From positions 19,675,841 through 19,739,840 of the forward strand of contig NC_092575.1 of assembly GCF_037975245.1 (NCBI RefSeq): a stretch of DNA of 64,000 nucleotides, in the 5' to 3' direction. How positions within the stretch are numbered: position 1 is the first letter of the stretch; each line of letters starts with the position of its first letter. Under the pieces are notes generated by a model, which had not been told where the DNA came from, ran no database searches, and saw nothing but the letters and a program-made list of their open reading frames with translations. Positions 11,436-23,857 of the stretch are shown in pieces. Both the position numbers and the translations under genes were made by a program. This DNA is from Apostichopus japonicus (lineage: Eukaryota; Echinodermata; Holothuroidea; Aspidochirotida; Stichopodidae).

Positions 11436-13437
11436 AATGAAACGGGGTGTAGGCGGTTTAACACTATCTAACGCAACGTAGTCGCCAAGAACCTGAAGTA
11501 TTTTTAAGGGAGGGCCCAAGGAACATGAACTTATAGCATGCTCCTCGTGGTGAATCATAATTGCACCTATTAGGTGAATTGAGTGTACTGTTAATAGTAG
11601 GAGAGACTAGTGTATAGGTTCTTATGACCAACTAGACCGGTTTCTGCTCTCAAACTTTATAGGAGCTTCATCAGTAGTAGCCTTTGAATATTTTATATTC
11701 GGCCTGGGCGTCTCGTTCTCAAAATGCATCTATTTTCTGTGCACGAGTTTTTATGGGCTCATAATGCAGCTATAAGAGCATCTAAAAGAGCTTCGTGTGA
11801 ACCTTCAGAGTCAGCTGATTCTTCGTTAGTATGAAACCTTGAGTTAACAAGTAAACCTTTGAGATTTTGGTTTTATTTTTTGATTTATTATATTATATAT
11901 AATAATTTGGGCGCTGTCGGCAAAGTTTGGGTCTGTCGGCAAAAGGAGAAAAGGTGAAGAGAGCGGAAGGGGAAGAAAGAAGGAAAGCTGAATAAAGAAA
12001 AGGAGAACGGGAGCTTCTTTATCGGTTATTTCGATTTTCCAGTTCTTCATCTGATAAACTCATTCACCAATCCAATCACCCGACGCCTGCAAGTTAAAAA
12101 CCTCTCTGCAAATAACTGATAATGTCACGGCCGTCAGTATAGCTACTGTAGCCAGGCTCAGCTAGACGAGTGCCAGAATCACCGGCAACTCAGTGAAAGA
12201 AATGGAATTAAAGGCTTCCGTATAGGCCGTAGCCCATGAGTCGTGCTATCGTGTGACAACGTGTTGTTAATATCCTATGTTCAGAATGACGTCATCGCAG
12301 ATGTCATTCGTTCTCCGTGGAAAACTTAAGGACACGGCTCACGAATTGTACACGATTTTTAACGTTTCTCGCTTGTATATCAATGAATGTTGTTATTTCT
12401 CATTACCGGAAAGTTTTCTGAACATTTTCATCACGAAGTTTCACTATTTCAACGATCGGTGAAAGAGAAAACACAGTTCGATAATTGGTCCCAATTAATT
12501 CTTCTTCTGCCGACTGCCATAAAAATAATATCGAAATGGAAATTCTACGGTGCAAAATTTGACTTAAAATATGCACCAGATTGCATCTAAGGACGTTTCA
12601 AAACTAAAAATTTTCCAAAGGGGAGGGGACACCCCCTCCCCTTAGACCCCTCCCCCATTTCAGTCACCACTTCCAGATCCGTCGGCAAATCAAATTTGAC
12701 TTAAAATATGCACCAGATTGCATCAAAGGACGTTTCAAAACTAAAAATTTTCCAAAGGGGAGGGAGACACCCACTCCCCTAAGACCCCTCCCCATTTCAG
12801 TCACCACTTCCAGATCCGTCGGCAAATCAAATTTGACTTAAAATATACACCAGATTGCATCTAAGGACGTTTCAAAACTAAAAATTTTCCAATGGGGAGG
12901 AGACACCCCCTCCCCTTAGACCCCTCCCCCATTTCAGTCACCACTTCCAGATCCGTCGGCAAATCAAATTTGACTTAAAATATGCACCAGATTGCATCAA
13001 AGGACGTTTCAAAACTAAAAATTTTCCAAAGGGGAGGGGACACCCCCTCCCCTTAGACCCCTCCCCATTTCAGTCACCACTTCCAGATCCGTCGGCAAAT
13101 CAAATTTGACTTAAAATATACACCAGATTGCATCTAAGGACGTTTCAAAACTAAAAATTTTCCAAAGGGGAGGAGACACCCCCTCCCCTTAGACCCCTCC
13201 CCCATTTCAGTCACCACTTCCAGATCCGTCGGCAAATCAAATTCTCCACACCCCCCCAACAAAAAAACCGCTACGCCCCTGAATAGGAAGCAAGAAATAA
13301 TCCACAAATTCCGATACATTTTCGGTCGGTGATCCGTTTCCGCTTATTATCAGGCCCTCCCTTAAAAATACTTCAGGTTCTTGGCGACTACGTTGCGTTA
13401 GATAGTGTAAAACCGCCTACACCCCCCTTTCATTAAT
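11436..13437. mobile_element. Inner inverted-repeat element flanked by a 19-bp direct repeat
   Basis: A roughly 75-bp block at 11440-11515 (GGTGTAGGCGGTTTAACACT onward, ending AGTATTTTTAAGGGAGGG) recurs as its reverse complement at 13355-13430. Directly outside both arms is the 19-bp word AAGTATATCATAATTATCT in direct orientation (about 11417-11435 and 13438-13456). It reads like an inserted element with an unusually long target duplication. Alternatively, the host element was duplicated around it. Confidence 0.65.
12558..13240 (+). repeat. Satellite-like array, five 137-bp units
   Basis: The word TTTGACTTAAAATAT begins at 12558, 12695, 12832, 12969 and 13105. Each unit also carries GGACGTTTCAAAACTAAAA, a GGGGAGGG/CCCCTCCCC hairpin and CAGATCCGTCGGCAAATCAA. 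Units 2 and 4 share ATCAAAGG and units 3 and 5 share ATACACCAG, so the array grew by duplicating a pair of about 274 bp. It sits inside a transposon. Confidence 0.93.
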
Positions 13438-14385
13438 AAGTATATCATAATTATCTCATTGAATATATCTTGTTTTATGTTTATTCTTTGGGTGAATCTG
13501 GTGTCATAATTTCCGCGCAAAAGAAAAAACGAATCGACGCAATAATAGTGTATCCATTGTACATGCACTGTTGAGCGTTCTTAAATATGTGTCTATCGAG
13601 CAAAAATATGTGCACAAAAAAGCGTGTCTGCAACGTATCTGGTTTTTCTAGTTGCGAAATGTTTCACCATTTTGCATCTAAGCACTCACAATTAACCAAA
13701 AATTTCCAAGGGGGAGGGGGCCCCTCCCCCTAGACCCCTCCCCCAGGACGCAGATCACTAAAGTGCTACCATCGGGATGTCGGCCCCCCCTTTCTCAAAA
13801 TCCTGGATCCGCCCCTGACATGTGTCAGACACATTATAGCTCGTCCTTTATGTCACCTAGTAAACCCCTCTTTTAGCCGAGTGGAAGTGTTCCAAATGAC
13901 CTGAAAATTGCACGTGTTGTACCTGTTTACAAATTAATATAGTCAAAAAGAAGAAAGACAAATACAGGCCCATATCTGTTTTACCAGTATTCTCAAAAGT
14001 TTATGAAAAACTAGCATATAAACGGCTGTTTCAAATCCCTCTCATAATGTAACGTATGAAAATCAATATGGTTTTCTTCATGTGAAGTCCACAACTCATG
14101 CTTTAATTAATTTTACTATTCGAAAAACGTCGACTTTCTTGTGGAATTTGCTTGGACCTTTCCCAGGCATTCGACACACTGGATCATGGTATACTATACT
14201 CCATAAGTTGCATCATTACGGTATAACTTCGGGACTCCCACTTAGAAGTGGTTCAGAGATTATCTTTATAATAGACATCAATTCGTTCAGATCTCAACTG
14301 CCCAGTCTAGTTTGTGTTCTATCAAAACAGGCGTACCCCAAAGAACCTTTCTTGGTCCCTTTCTATTACTTCGATTTACCGCTTG

Positions 14386-14515
14386 TTAGTTCTAACTTTG
14401 TTAGTTCTAACTTTGTTAGTTCTAACTTTGTTAGTTCTAACTTTGTTAGTTCTAACTTGTTAGTTCTAACTTAGTTCTAACTTTGTTTAGTTCTAACTTG
14501 TTAGTTCTAACGGTT
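14386..14515 (+). repeat. GTTAGTTCTAACTTT minisatellite
   Basis: About eight copies of a 12-15 bp unit containing the near-palindrome GTTAGTTCTAAC. The last unit runs directly into the GGTTCGATTCC box of the adjacent SINE, as if the array grew from the SINE's own tRNA-like head. Confidence 0.9.
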
Positions 14516-14705
14516 CGATTCCCCGCCGACAGCAAGGTGTGTCGTCTGGCAAGGGTGTTGTTCAATAACAACTTCCCGACATGGACGTTAAATGAATGTG
14601 TGCCGAGAGATTGGCTTCGGTCAGCTTGCGAGTCTATAAGCCTCCATGGCTTCTTTCGCGAGTTCCTGCTTGCGGGAAGATCACATATACATACATACAA
14701 CTTAA
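14505..14705 (+). mobile_element. tRNA-derived SINE, copy 1
   Basis: It begins with a perfect pol III B box, GGTTCGATTCC (14512-14522). The body includes GACGTTAAATGAATGTG, CTTCGGTCAGCTTGCG and GCGAGTTCCTGCTTGCGGGA, and it ends in a short ATAC tail. The same body and tail occur at 22929-23142. The A-box region is overwritten by the minisatellite. It splits the LINE coding sequence just before ADDTKIFY, which dates it as the younger insertion. Confidence 0.82.
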
Positions 14706-15732
14706 AATGCAGATGACACAAAAATCTTCTACGAAAACAGCAATTATGAATCTCTCATTGATGGTGTTAAAAAGGGAGTTAGATCTTGGTTACTAACTGG
14801 TTCAAAGCAAAAAGATAAACTATTGAATTCAACTAAATCAAAAGTTATCTGATTCCATCCTATACAAAGAAATATTGACAATAGGAATGACGGTAATATT
14901 ATTATTGATAATAACTTAATTTCATTCTCTGATTATGCTACTTTTTTCGGAATTACAATTGATCGGAACTTGAGTTGGTCTCATCATATTAATAGTACCT
15001 GTAAAAAAATCTCTAGAGGGGCTGGAATTATTTATAGACTGAAAAGGATTCTTCCCATTGGGGTACTGATAACCTTATATGATAGCCTTGTGCTCCCATT
15101 TTATTACCTATTGTGTACCTGTTTGGGGGTATGCTGCTGCTATCCTCACAAATAACATTCCTTTAATTCAGAAAAGAATTGTTCGTTCCATTGCCAACGA
15201 GTATTATTTGCCACCATCTAACCCCCTTTTCAAAAAAATTCCGTATTCTCAGATTTGGAGATATTGTTGATTATCATATGGCTATATACTTATTTTTAAA
15301 GCTTCAAATAGCTTGTTGCCAAACTCTGTTGCGAGTCTATTTACCAAATACACTCATGATTTTGCTACCAGAAACAAGATGGATTACATTATCCCCTATT
15401 GAAGACTACTGATATTTCAGCATTTCATTACTTACACAGGACCTTCTGTGTGGAACAATTTATCAGCATCACTAAAACAAATTAGGACTATACCATTATT
15501 TCAAGCGAAAATTGAAAGAACATTTGGTACAGAAAATTTGATCTTTGTTGTTTGAGTTGCTACTCCGTTTGGACGGAGGTGTGGGGGGGGGTGTTTTTTT
15601 TATTTTTTTATAATTATTTCCAAATCCATATTACCATTGCTATTTGTTTTATCTTACATAGAGGGATCTACAACTTCACAAGTTTTTAGTACCTTTCTGG
15701 TAGAACTCCTTAGCCATTCTTTCTTATCTTAT

Positions 15733-15830
15733 TATTCAATTCAATTCAATTCAATTCGATTCGATTCGATTCAATTCAATTCAATTCAATCCAATCCAAA
15801 CCAATCCAATTCAATTCAATTCAATTCAAT
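15733..15830. repeat. (TTCAA)n microsatellite
   Basis: TTCAA/TTCGA/TCCAA pentamers run for about 100 bp downstream of the LINE remnant and may derive from its 3' tail. Confidence 0.9.
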
Positions 15831-18689
15831 CTATGTGATAGAGATAACTGCCACGCAGAACAACTTCCCCCAAATAGCTAAGAAAATTCTCATTTCATTT
15901 GTGACATGTCACGGATTTTTATGTTCTTTCACACAAAAGACTGGAGACTCTATCAAATCTACTAATGACACCATCAACCAAAATGTGTTTCTATTTATGA
16001 TGTTGCTCATATTTTTTTAATTTAAAAAAAAGAAACTTTTTTCTCTGTAATGGAGATGTGTTTTGCAGACGTTGAACCTAAAATATTGAAGCTCTTTACA
16101 CGGCCTAATGATGCGGCATTGGTTTAATTGTCAACATTGTCAACATTCTACCATGAAAACTTGAAAAGAAAAACAGAAAAAAAAGACCAAGAGAAAGTAG
16201 TAAACTGTTGCTGATCTTATAGTGTCACTATACGACATCACAAAATTAGACAGCCTCCAGACACGACGTTTTGAACTTGGATAAATCAATAAAATAAACA
16301 AATATAAACATAATTCGTGGGTTACAACCTAAAAGCAAGTATAGGCCTACATTTGAAAACATTTGAAATTTTGTTTTCATGCTAAAATTTTGGGGCCAGT
16401 ACTGATGTATACATTCCCCTATTCAATGTAAGAAAACGGGAAACCTTTCACCCAACTTGTGAGGAATCCAAGTTTCCCTGTGTATGCGGGTTAATTTGAA
16501 ATTACACCTGAAAGTAAACTAAGGTAGACCCCCCCCCCTCAGTGACTACAACCATGAAGGTAGAACATACCCCCATGCTACGACCCGACACTTATTCCAG
16601 GAAACGGAGCCACCCATATGATAATAAACTTTATATCATTTCCACGAAACGTCATCACAAGAATGCTACATGGAACCGGATTATCTCACCAAGTATTTTT
16701 TGTAATACAGAACCAAAAAGTAAGTAATAAAAGTAATGATATTTACCTGCCTTTTTATACCTAGAGGTGCTCATGATGAGTAGATGATACATATTTATTT
16801 TGAAGCCAATCTCCTGAATGTTAATAATTTGACAGGGCTTAGAGCAATCGACTTTGCAATTGTATACCTGATTATAATCAAACCTGATGTCATTGGTAAA
16901 GAATGAGGGCACATATTGGTGCCCTAATTTGCATAATATTCATAAAGGGACATAATTTTGGCTTGTAATTGTGCGAACTTAACAATGTTAAGGTGGATAG
17001 ATGTCAAACTATAGATTTCATTTACGTGATACTCATGAATCTTGATGAGTGTTGGGCTAACACTCATGCATTAAGATCAATAAGGATCCAAAAGTGTTTT
17101 GGTGGCATTGTTAGAAAGTAGGGTACATGTGGTTACATTCCGAGTATGATTATGAGAAACACCTCAGTTGATTCATTGTTCAGAAAAGTGACTTGCTTAA
17201 CAATCTACAAAATATACTTTTGAAAAGCCATCGGGGAAAATGGCCCTGTGAATTACAGTGTTTACCTCCGCACCACTTTACCAACCCACACCATCCTCCT
17301 CCCCCGTCCTCCCCCCACTCCCCAAGTTCAATTGTGGGCCATATACAGTTAAGGGTGCATAATTCCAAATTCATTGTTTTACATTTTACGTGGATGCCTT
17401 TTACTTTTCAAGTGTTGTAATTTGTACTACTAGTTGCTGTATGGTTTAATCAAAGTGTATATTGGTGGCGAGGGGAGGGGGGGGGGGGTTCCACTGATGC
17501 CATATTTCTACTTTTTTTTCTGTGTGCTTAAATAGTTTGTAAAGGGAAATATAAATTTAATTCCACTGATGCCTTTCAAACATGTTATTTAATGACAGAA
17601 GACACTTTAATTATTACATTGCATTTTGGAAAACTTCATACAATTATTTGATCTTCTGCCCAAAAGTTTCTTTCTCAACGTTATTTTTAATAAAAAGCTA
17701 TTAAAATCATTCGTCATTCAAAGTTGTGAAATAAACAAGTTGTGAACTTTGTGAGCCCCCCCCCCCCCAAACACACACACGCCATCACCAACGCATAGTA
17801 TCATTTTCTGCCTCCGGCAAGGAATCAGACCAGAAAGCCAGCAGCCTTACTAGTGATTCCTCGCCTTAAAAGTTTATCCTGGAGCAACTGAGCTAAATGT
17901 GTCCTAAAGTCAAGTACCAGAACCACATACCAGATAACTTGATCATTGTAAAGGCCTTACCGTTCTGAATGTTGACGTCAGATAACAGTCATTAGTCAAA
18001 GTGCAAAACCCTCTCAGCCACTTAAACGAGGAAATGTCAAATCCAAAACGCCAATTTGTGACACGGGATAACCATTCATCATAGAAATAATTTAGTTTGC
18101 AAGCGTAAGGTTTCCAGACTCTGACCCTCTGTTGAATTCAAACCATCAGCATCATATATGGGCAATTATATATGGACAAATATCTGTCACTATTAATTTA
18201 CTTGTTGTAATAACAAGCAATGATATAAGGGCAACTATTATAGGTTAAGGTCAAGCGTTTTGCGTCAAAGTAAATCCCTGAGGTCTTATGACATCTTATA
18301 CAGCATCTTAAACATGTACCAATCAAGTATGGTGAGGGTATGGATGTATACCAAGACAGTGAGAGCAATGCGGAAATATTACCCTGACATGGTGTAAAAT
18401 CAGTTAATTATTAATTAGATGCATTCAAATGCAAATCATTCTCAATTTCATAACAATAATATCAATTAAGCTCTGACCACTTATGTGCTTTCCTGTACAC
18501 CTTGTCCTTGGCACACATGTCATGCTGAAACCTAAGGCTTATTACTGGCCAATCCCTAACTAAGAAGAAAGGTTTTCAGGCATTGAATTCTGCTAGCCGT
18601 AAACAACCATTGACTTAAAGCAAATTAGAAGCCTCAACTTGAAAACAAAATTCTCCATGTACAGTGCATATAACGCTTTAACACTTCCC
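15831..18689. other. Intergenic DNA, no gene seen
   Basis: It contains poly-C/poly-G tracts near 16530, 17480 and 17760 and a hairpin at about 17046-17068 (GATGAGTGTT / AACACTCATG). No ORF here has splice support or a recognisable domain. Confidence 0.5.
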
Positions 18690-19800
18690 CGCTTACTGAC
18701 CTCAAGTGACCTTTGATCTTCAGAAAGGATAATTGGGCTCTTTTACTCATTATAGGAAAGTCATATGATGTCATGTTTTAATTTTCCAGAGTTATAACCT
18801 CTGCTGAACCCAAATGAAATGTACCCTCCACCAAATATAAAAGGGTTCTTGTACTCATTATAGAAAAGCCATATCCATGTATATACCAGCTACAGCAGTT
18901 TTCAATCTGGATATATCGTATTTAAATAGTGTTCAGGTTTTGGCACCTGGTGACCTTAAATGAACTCTGACCTACATCAAATTGTGTACAAAGTATACAA
19001 TACACAAGGTCATCATACCTTGCATATGAGCTCCTTTCATGTTCTGGTTCTGGAGATTATACTCACTTTTGATATATTCACATTTTATCCTTTGCTCAAC
19101 CCAAGTGACCTTTGACCACCATAAACAATAGGGTTCGCTGGACTAATTACAGGAAATCTACATGTCAAACATAAGAACTGCATAGGTGACCTTCCTTGAG
19201 ATATGAAGTTTACAAGATTGTCACACTTTTCCCCCTCTGTTGACCTCAAATGACCTTGTAATTCATGAAACACTGAAGATCGTCTATTCACCAACGGCAA
19301 GTTACACACCATCTCTGAACTTCCTGCAACTTCTACTTCTTGAGATCAAGGGCGGCGGAAGCACTTTTAATCTGGGGGGGGGGGGGGCACCGACATCAAA
19401 GGGCACTTTGCAGAAATTCGATTGGACTGATGCAGCCTTCTATTTAGTACCCTTTATAACTCTTATTGTATTCTCTTATTTGCGTATACACATCACTCCA
19501 TCAACGCCCACCCCCCCCCCCCCCCCCCTGAAGAAAATATGCATACTAGCACTGCAATATCCAATGTGCAAATTGGGAAACAAGGAACAAGTTTTCTTTT
19601 AAGACAAAATGAGGTGAAATCATGCAAGTTGCTAATGTAGGAATCTTCCGAATTAGAGTTTATTTCTTGTTAATATCTTAACAAATTTGGGGGGGGGGGG
19701 GCGCGTGCCCCCTGTGCCCCCCGGTTCCGACGCCCTTGCTTGAGATATTGTGTGAATAATGTTTTCAGACTTTGACCCGTGCTGACCTCAAATGACCTTT
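18690..19800 (-). repeat. Diverged tandem repeat bearing TGACCTTTGACC (DR1-like) words
   Basis: Units of roughly 170-190 bp recur at low identity. Each has a GACCTCAAATGACCTTTGA-like start followed by GGGTTC..TACTCATTATAG-like and AAAG(T/C)CATAT segments. Starts lie near 18698, 18950, 19105, 19240 and 19785. The last is cut off by the transposon at 19347-19738. Single relatives on the opposite strand occur at 57505-57600 and 63365-63430. It looks like an old interspersed or tandem family. Confidence 0.7.
19347..19738. mobile_element. hAT-like MITE, 392 bp, 8-bp TSD CTTGAGAT
   Basis: The ends CAAGGGCGGCGGAA and TTCCGACGCCCTTG form a 14-bp TIR with one mismatch. CTTGAGAT lies immediately outside both ends (19339-19346, 19739-19746). 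It is closely related to the outer parts of the element at 2089-2863, sharing the GAAATTCGATTGGACTGATG segment. It has no coding capacity and long poly-G and poly-C runs near both ends. Confidence 0.93.
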
Positions 19801-22109
19801 TTCCCATACCAACAACAATTCAAACCTGCAGTTCTTCCTAAGGAGAACGTATATACCAAACATGAAATGTATCCCAGTTATCCTTCTGAAGTTACAGCAT
19901 TTTACGAGTATCAAAGACACACACGCGCGCGCACACCCACGTACGCCATCTCACAATCACATAGATTCCTACCGCTAGAAATGAAATATAACTATAAGAT
20001 GGCTGATTCTCAAAATATGCATGAAAGATAATCCGTCATTTGTTGGAAAAAAAACATACTAAGCTATTCCACATTGTATTAGTTTGCACATACTGTATGT
20101 TACACCAAAGTCGTATTTCCTTGTATATATGATAGCATGGCTTCCGAATAGCGCTATCTAGCATATAATTTTTGAGGCCTATACCGGATAAGAGATACAC
20201 GTACAGTGGTGGTTAATACTTTATACGATACCTTAATAGCATATATACAAACAAACAAAATCTCTCTGTAAATTTGACGTGTATAACCCTTGGAAATCAA
20301 GATGAGGCCGCGGATACCGTGTGTCGTAACCCTATGGGTGCTGAAGCATAAATCCCCTTATTATATATGCATGGAGCTTACTCCATGCTATATGACAGTA
20401 GCCTATAACTCACCGTGTTGTCCCCAAAATACATTGGTATATGACAGATTAACAGTTGATAATTATAATCAACTGTTATACACTCTGGATAAGATAAGGC
20501 ACGCCCTCCTATCATCCTGTAACCAAAGGTAACTCGGTTTACAAAAGAGAAGCTAATGATAATTAGTGAGTTATATTGGTATGGGATTTCAATATTGATT
20601 AGCATTGAATATGGTAGATAGGCCTACAACCAAACCTAATTCAAAACTATCCTAATAAATGAATAAATAAATAAAAAAATAAAAAATACTAGAGCACACA
20701 GAAACGTCTGCTAAGGCTTTTTATTCATATGTATATATTGATATCATGCAGGTTTATCGGCGATCACTTACCAATAATGGAGATAGATTATTATCATAAA
20801 ATCGTGAAACCAAATCGTAACCCCATCATAACGGCTGCTCCTTTCTCTTTGGTTTCGCTTCTTGTTCCTTCATACATCCTTTTCTGCGTTATTTTCCTTG
20901 ACAAAGAGTTCTCTACACATAGCGCTTATGGATTAGATAAGGCATTATGTATTTGCATATACCAAATGCCAAATTATCATCTACTGACATTCCCTGTCTT
21001 CCAGGGTCTTGATATTCCAGGGTCTTGTTGTTCTGTTCACCTGCCCCTCTGCCCGATAGTTTTATAAATGATTAAAACTGCTTCCACATACATATACATA
21101 TCTTCCGCACCTGTGTCGACCATAAATGTTTAACTTAATATGTAACACACCCCGTTAACTCCTTTGTTTAATGTTATTATGGTTGCTCAACTCTCAGCAG
21201 TTAACGCTCATTGACTCTACCACAGAAATTAATGCATAGAAGCCACATCGCATCTGTTGACAACAACTACTCTTTGCAGCTATTTGAAGGTCATTCACGC
21301 CATCTTGAAACACCCAAACAACGACTCGCGCTGATGGTGCCTACGATTATAGTAACGATTTTTCGACGAATCCTGATCTTATCGTCAAAATATCTTTCAT
21401 TTTCACACAGAGAAACACTTGATGCACCCAAATTAGCTCCAATTTTGCGGAGAAGAATATACTATATTGAAATGAATTATAACTCACGGATATTTAGCCA
21501 CTACTTAGCCTGCAGTTATTCTTACTTTAAAAAAAATAAAAAAAATCCTGGCATGTTATCAAATGTTGTTCTACCTTACGTTTGGCCCTTAATTAGATAC
21601 ATAGGGCACAAAGCCCAGCCGTCGGTAATGTTCACCAGCTAATTTTGATTAGACCGAAATATTATATGGGAGACGGTTTTACAGAAATTTTTGACACCCC
21701 GGGCAGCAGGTCCCCCGAGTTGAAGGGGCACCAACAATTTATGGAGGGGCACCGATAATTTAAACGAAAATCCACAATACTCACGTGCTGTTATTTGTGA
21801 AGGTTTGTTCATATGATGGTGGGACAAATTAAGGCCGGGATGGGTATGGAAGAACACATGATAGTCTGAAAGTGGAGGGGATATGCCCCTGGGCCACAGC
21901 CCTGGCTACCGGACTGCTGGGGAGGGTTAATATTCAAATGGAGTCATATAGCGGCTACTTTAGACAAATGCTCAGTGAATGATAAAGACTGATATACACT
22001 GCAAAGTCATGATGAGGTCAAATATTTTTATGACAAATTAAGTCTACAAAAAGTTGGTGCTTGAAGTGAAGGATCTTCGAAACATTGCTGCATTTTTTAC
22101 AATAAAAAA
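19801..22109. other. Intergenic DNA, no gene seen
   Basis: Two hairpins are visible: GCATGGAG/CTCCATGC near 20370, and an 11-bp stem TAACAGTTGAT/ATCAACTGTTA at 20450-20478. The moderately long open frames at 20729-21067 and 21211-21642 have no recognisable domain, composition bias or splice signals that support them. Confidence 0.5.
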
Positions 22110-22478
22110 CAGTGGCGGAGCTAGGGGTATTGGTCAAGGGGGGCGAGAATGGTGTGTAGGGGCGCTTCCGACACTATCTAAGCGGAGCGCCACCACGTGT
22201 TGGCGCGGAGCGTACCGAAATTTTTTGAGTATAGATACTCCCTAGATTGCCGGAAATGACCTTTTCCCCCCTTGCTAATTTGCAGATAAACGAAGAATAA
22301 ATAGGTGTCATCGTCAAAAAATGTGAAAAAGGTCAATAGGTAGATGAGAGCGCAACAAAAAAGTCAATAATCGCGAATAAGTACAGGGGGTAAAAAGCTG
22401 AAAAGGGCGCCAGCAGTACATTTGAGTCCGTCAGAGGGGGGCATCCGCCCCCCTGACTGTATGGACGCTCCGCCACTG
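22110..22478 (+). mobile_element. hAT-like MITE, TIR CAGTGGCGGAGC
   Basis: The 12-bp ends CAGTGGCGGAGC and GCTCCGCCACTG are perfect reverse complements. Flanks are ATAAAAAA and CTAAAAAA, a plausible 8-bp TSD with one change. It carries the shared core (22170-22265). A second member of this family is the interrupted copy at 61253-62490. Confidence 0.82.
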
Positions 22479-22928
22479 CTAAAAAAGGTACTTCACAGTA
22501 ATGAAAAAACCAAGGTGCAGTCATTGCTGTGTGTAAGTTAATGCAGGTGCTATGAAAATAAGTCAAAACCCACTCACATCACATCTGGAAAACGATTTTG
22601 GATAGTACGTCCCAAAATATATTTCTCTGTATACTTTCTGACTATTTTCAATGGACGTATCAGCTATATATTGTCCAAGTAGATACAGGTATATATATAC
22701 TTGCAAATTAAAAGTCAAGACGAGAAATTAAAAGGTCTAGGTAGCCTCTCTAAATATATCAAAATCCCCCCCCCCCACCCCCGCCCCCGCCCAATAAAGT
22801 GGGTATGGGTATTTTTTATGTCGCTTAACATTGATTGCGTTGATGTTTCACTTTTTTTACAATTTTCATGTCTTTGTTGGAGAATATTAAAGCTACAAGG
22901 CACCGTCTTAGATGTAGGCCTATAAATG

Positions 22929-23142
22929 GGAGTGGTTAACGCCGGTGCCTTTCAATCAAGGTCCCGAGTTCGAGTCACTCCAAAAATTAATGTATGTCGT
23001 CCAGGTACAGAGTTGTTGACAATTGACAATTCATAATCATGGACGTTAAATATGAATGTAAAAGACTGACTTCGGTCAGCTTGCGGCTTTGATAAACCAA
23101 TGATGGCTTATTCGCGAGTTCCTGCTTGCAGGAGGATCTAAA
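22929..23142 (+). mobile_element. tRNA-derived SINE, copy 2
   Basis: The head (22929-22981) looks like a tRNA, with an A-box-like GTGGTTAACGCCGG and a B box GAGTTCGAGTC. The body repeats that of the 14.5-kb copy, including GGACGTTAAAT, CTTCGGTCAGCTTGCGGC and TTCGCGAGTTCCTGCTTGC. The 3' end runs straight into the ATAC microsatellite, which appears to be the expanded SINE tail. Confidence 0.82.
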
Positions 23143-23443
23143 ATACATACATACATACATACATACATACATACATACATACATACATACATACATACAT
23201 ACATACATACATACATACATACATACATACATACATACATACATACATACATACATACATACATACATACATACATACATACATACATACATACATACAT
23301 ACATACATACATACATACATACATACATACATACATACATACATACATACATACATACATACATACATACATACATACATACATACATACATACATACAT
23401 ACATACATACATACACACACACATACACACATACATACATAAA
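23143..23443. repeat. (ATAC)n microsatellite, about 300 bp
   Basis: Near-perfect ATAC tetramers. Open frames spelling Tyr-Ile-His-Thr or Met-Tyr-Val-Cys repeats arise because the tetramer stays open in several frames. They are not genes. Confidence 0.98.
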
Positions 23444-23857
23444 CGTGTATTGCAGCATCTTTAGCAGTATGACACAGTACATGGTTGTCTACTTACAAGT
23501 GGTCTCTTTCTTCTGTAATATGATATTGATTCCATTTTGCAAATTAATATCCAACTTCTCTCAGATGTCTTCGGTAATGCTTGGTGACTCACACGTTTAC
23601 ACTTTTAAGTTGTCGTATATTACCATTTATCACGTATGATCATACCCCAAGAAAGGATACATACATGTATCACTCTATATACAGGAAGGGCAAATGATGC
23701 TGCGCTCTGCAGAAACAGGAGGATGAAAAAACAAGGAAGGAAGGAAGGAAAGGAAAAGAAACTTTCTGCTCAAAAGTAATTAACGGACATCTGGGTTTAC
23801 TTACCAGGGGCGACGGCAGGTCCGGCGAACGTATGGCAAGCCGTTTTACTTTTTATT

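Larger units (their letters stand above)
11128..13817. mobile_element. TIR element, CAGGGGCGGATCCAGG ends, 5-bp TSD ACATG
   Basis: The 16-bp terminal repeats CAGGGGCGGATCCAGG and CCTGGATCCGCCCCTG are perfect reverse complements. ACATG flanks both sides (11123-11127 and 13818-13822). The terminal CAG...CTG resembles hAT ends, but 5 bp is not the canonical hAT length of 8. A second element with CAGGGGCG ends and a 5-bp TSD occurs at 23805-27428. The interior holds a second inverted-repeat element (11436-13437) with a satellite block. No transposase is evident. Confidence 0.85.
13876..15555 (+). pseudogene. Non-LTR retrotransposon (LINE) reverse-transcriptase remnant
   Basis: With frameshifts ignored, this reads through reverse-transcriptase landmarks in order: a KYRPISVLPVFSKVYEKL-like block (about 13960), AFDTLDHG (about 14175), GVPQ followed by a LGP-like segment (about 14330), ADDTKIFY (about 14715), and the C-terminal VWGYAA and GPSVWNNLSASL segments (about 15120-15460) typical of Jockey/CR1-type LINEs. 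The endonuclease half is absent. Several frameshifts and stops plus a SINE insertion (14370-14705) make it dead. A (TTCAA)n tract lies about 180 bp downstream of the last readable RT segment. The clade is not resolved. Confidence 0.85.

Noticed and set aside
20729-21642. 112- and 143-codon plus-strand frames
   Set aside because: No domain, signal or splice support; the length is within chance for this much AT-rich sequence.
22987-23482. Long open frames of Met-Tyr-Val-Cys or Tyr-Ile-His-Thr repeats
   Set aside because: They are translations of the ATAC tetramer, which stays open in several frames.
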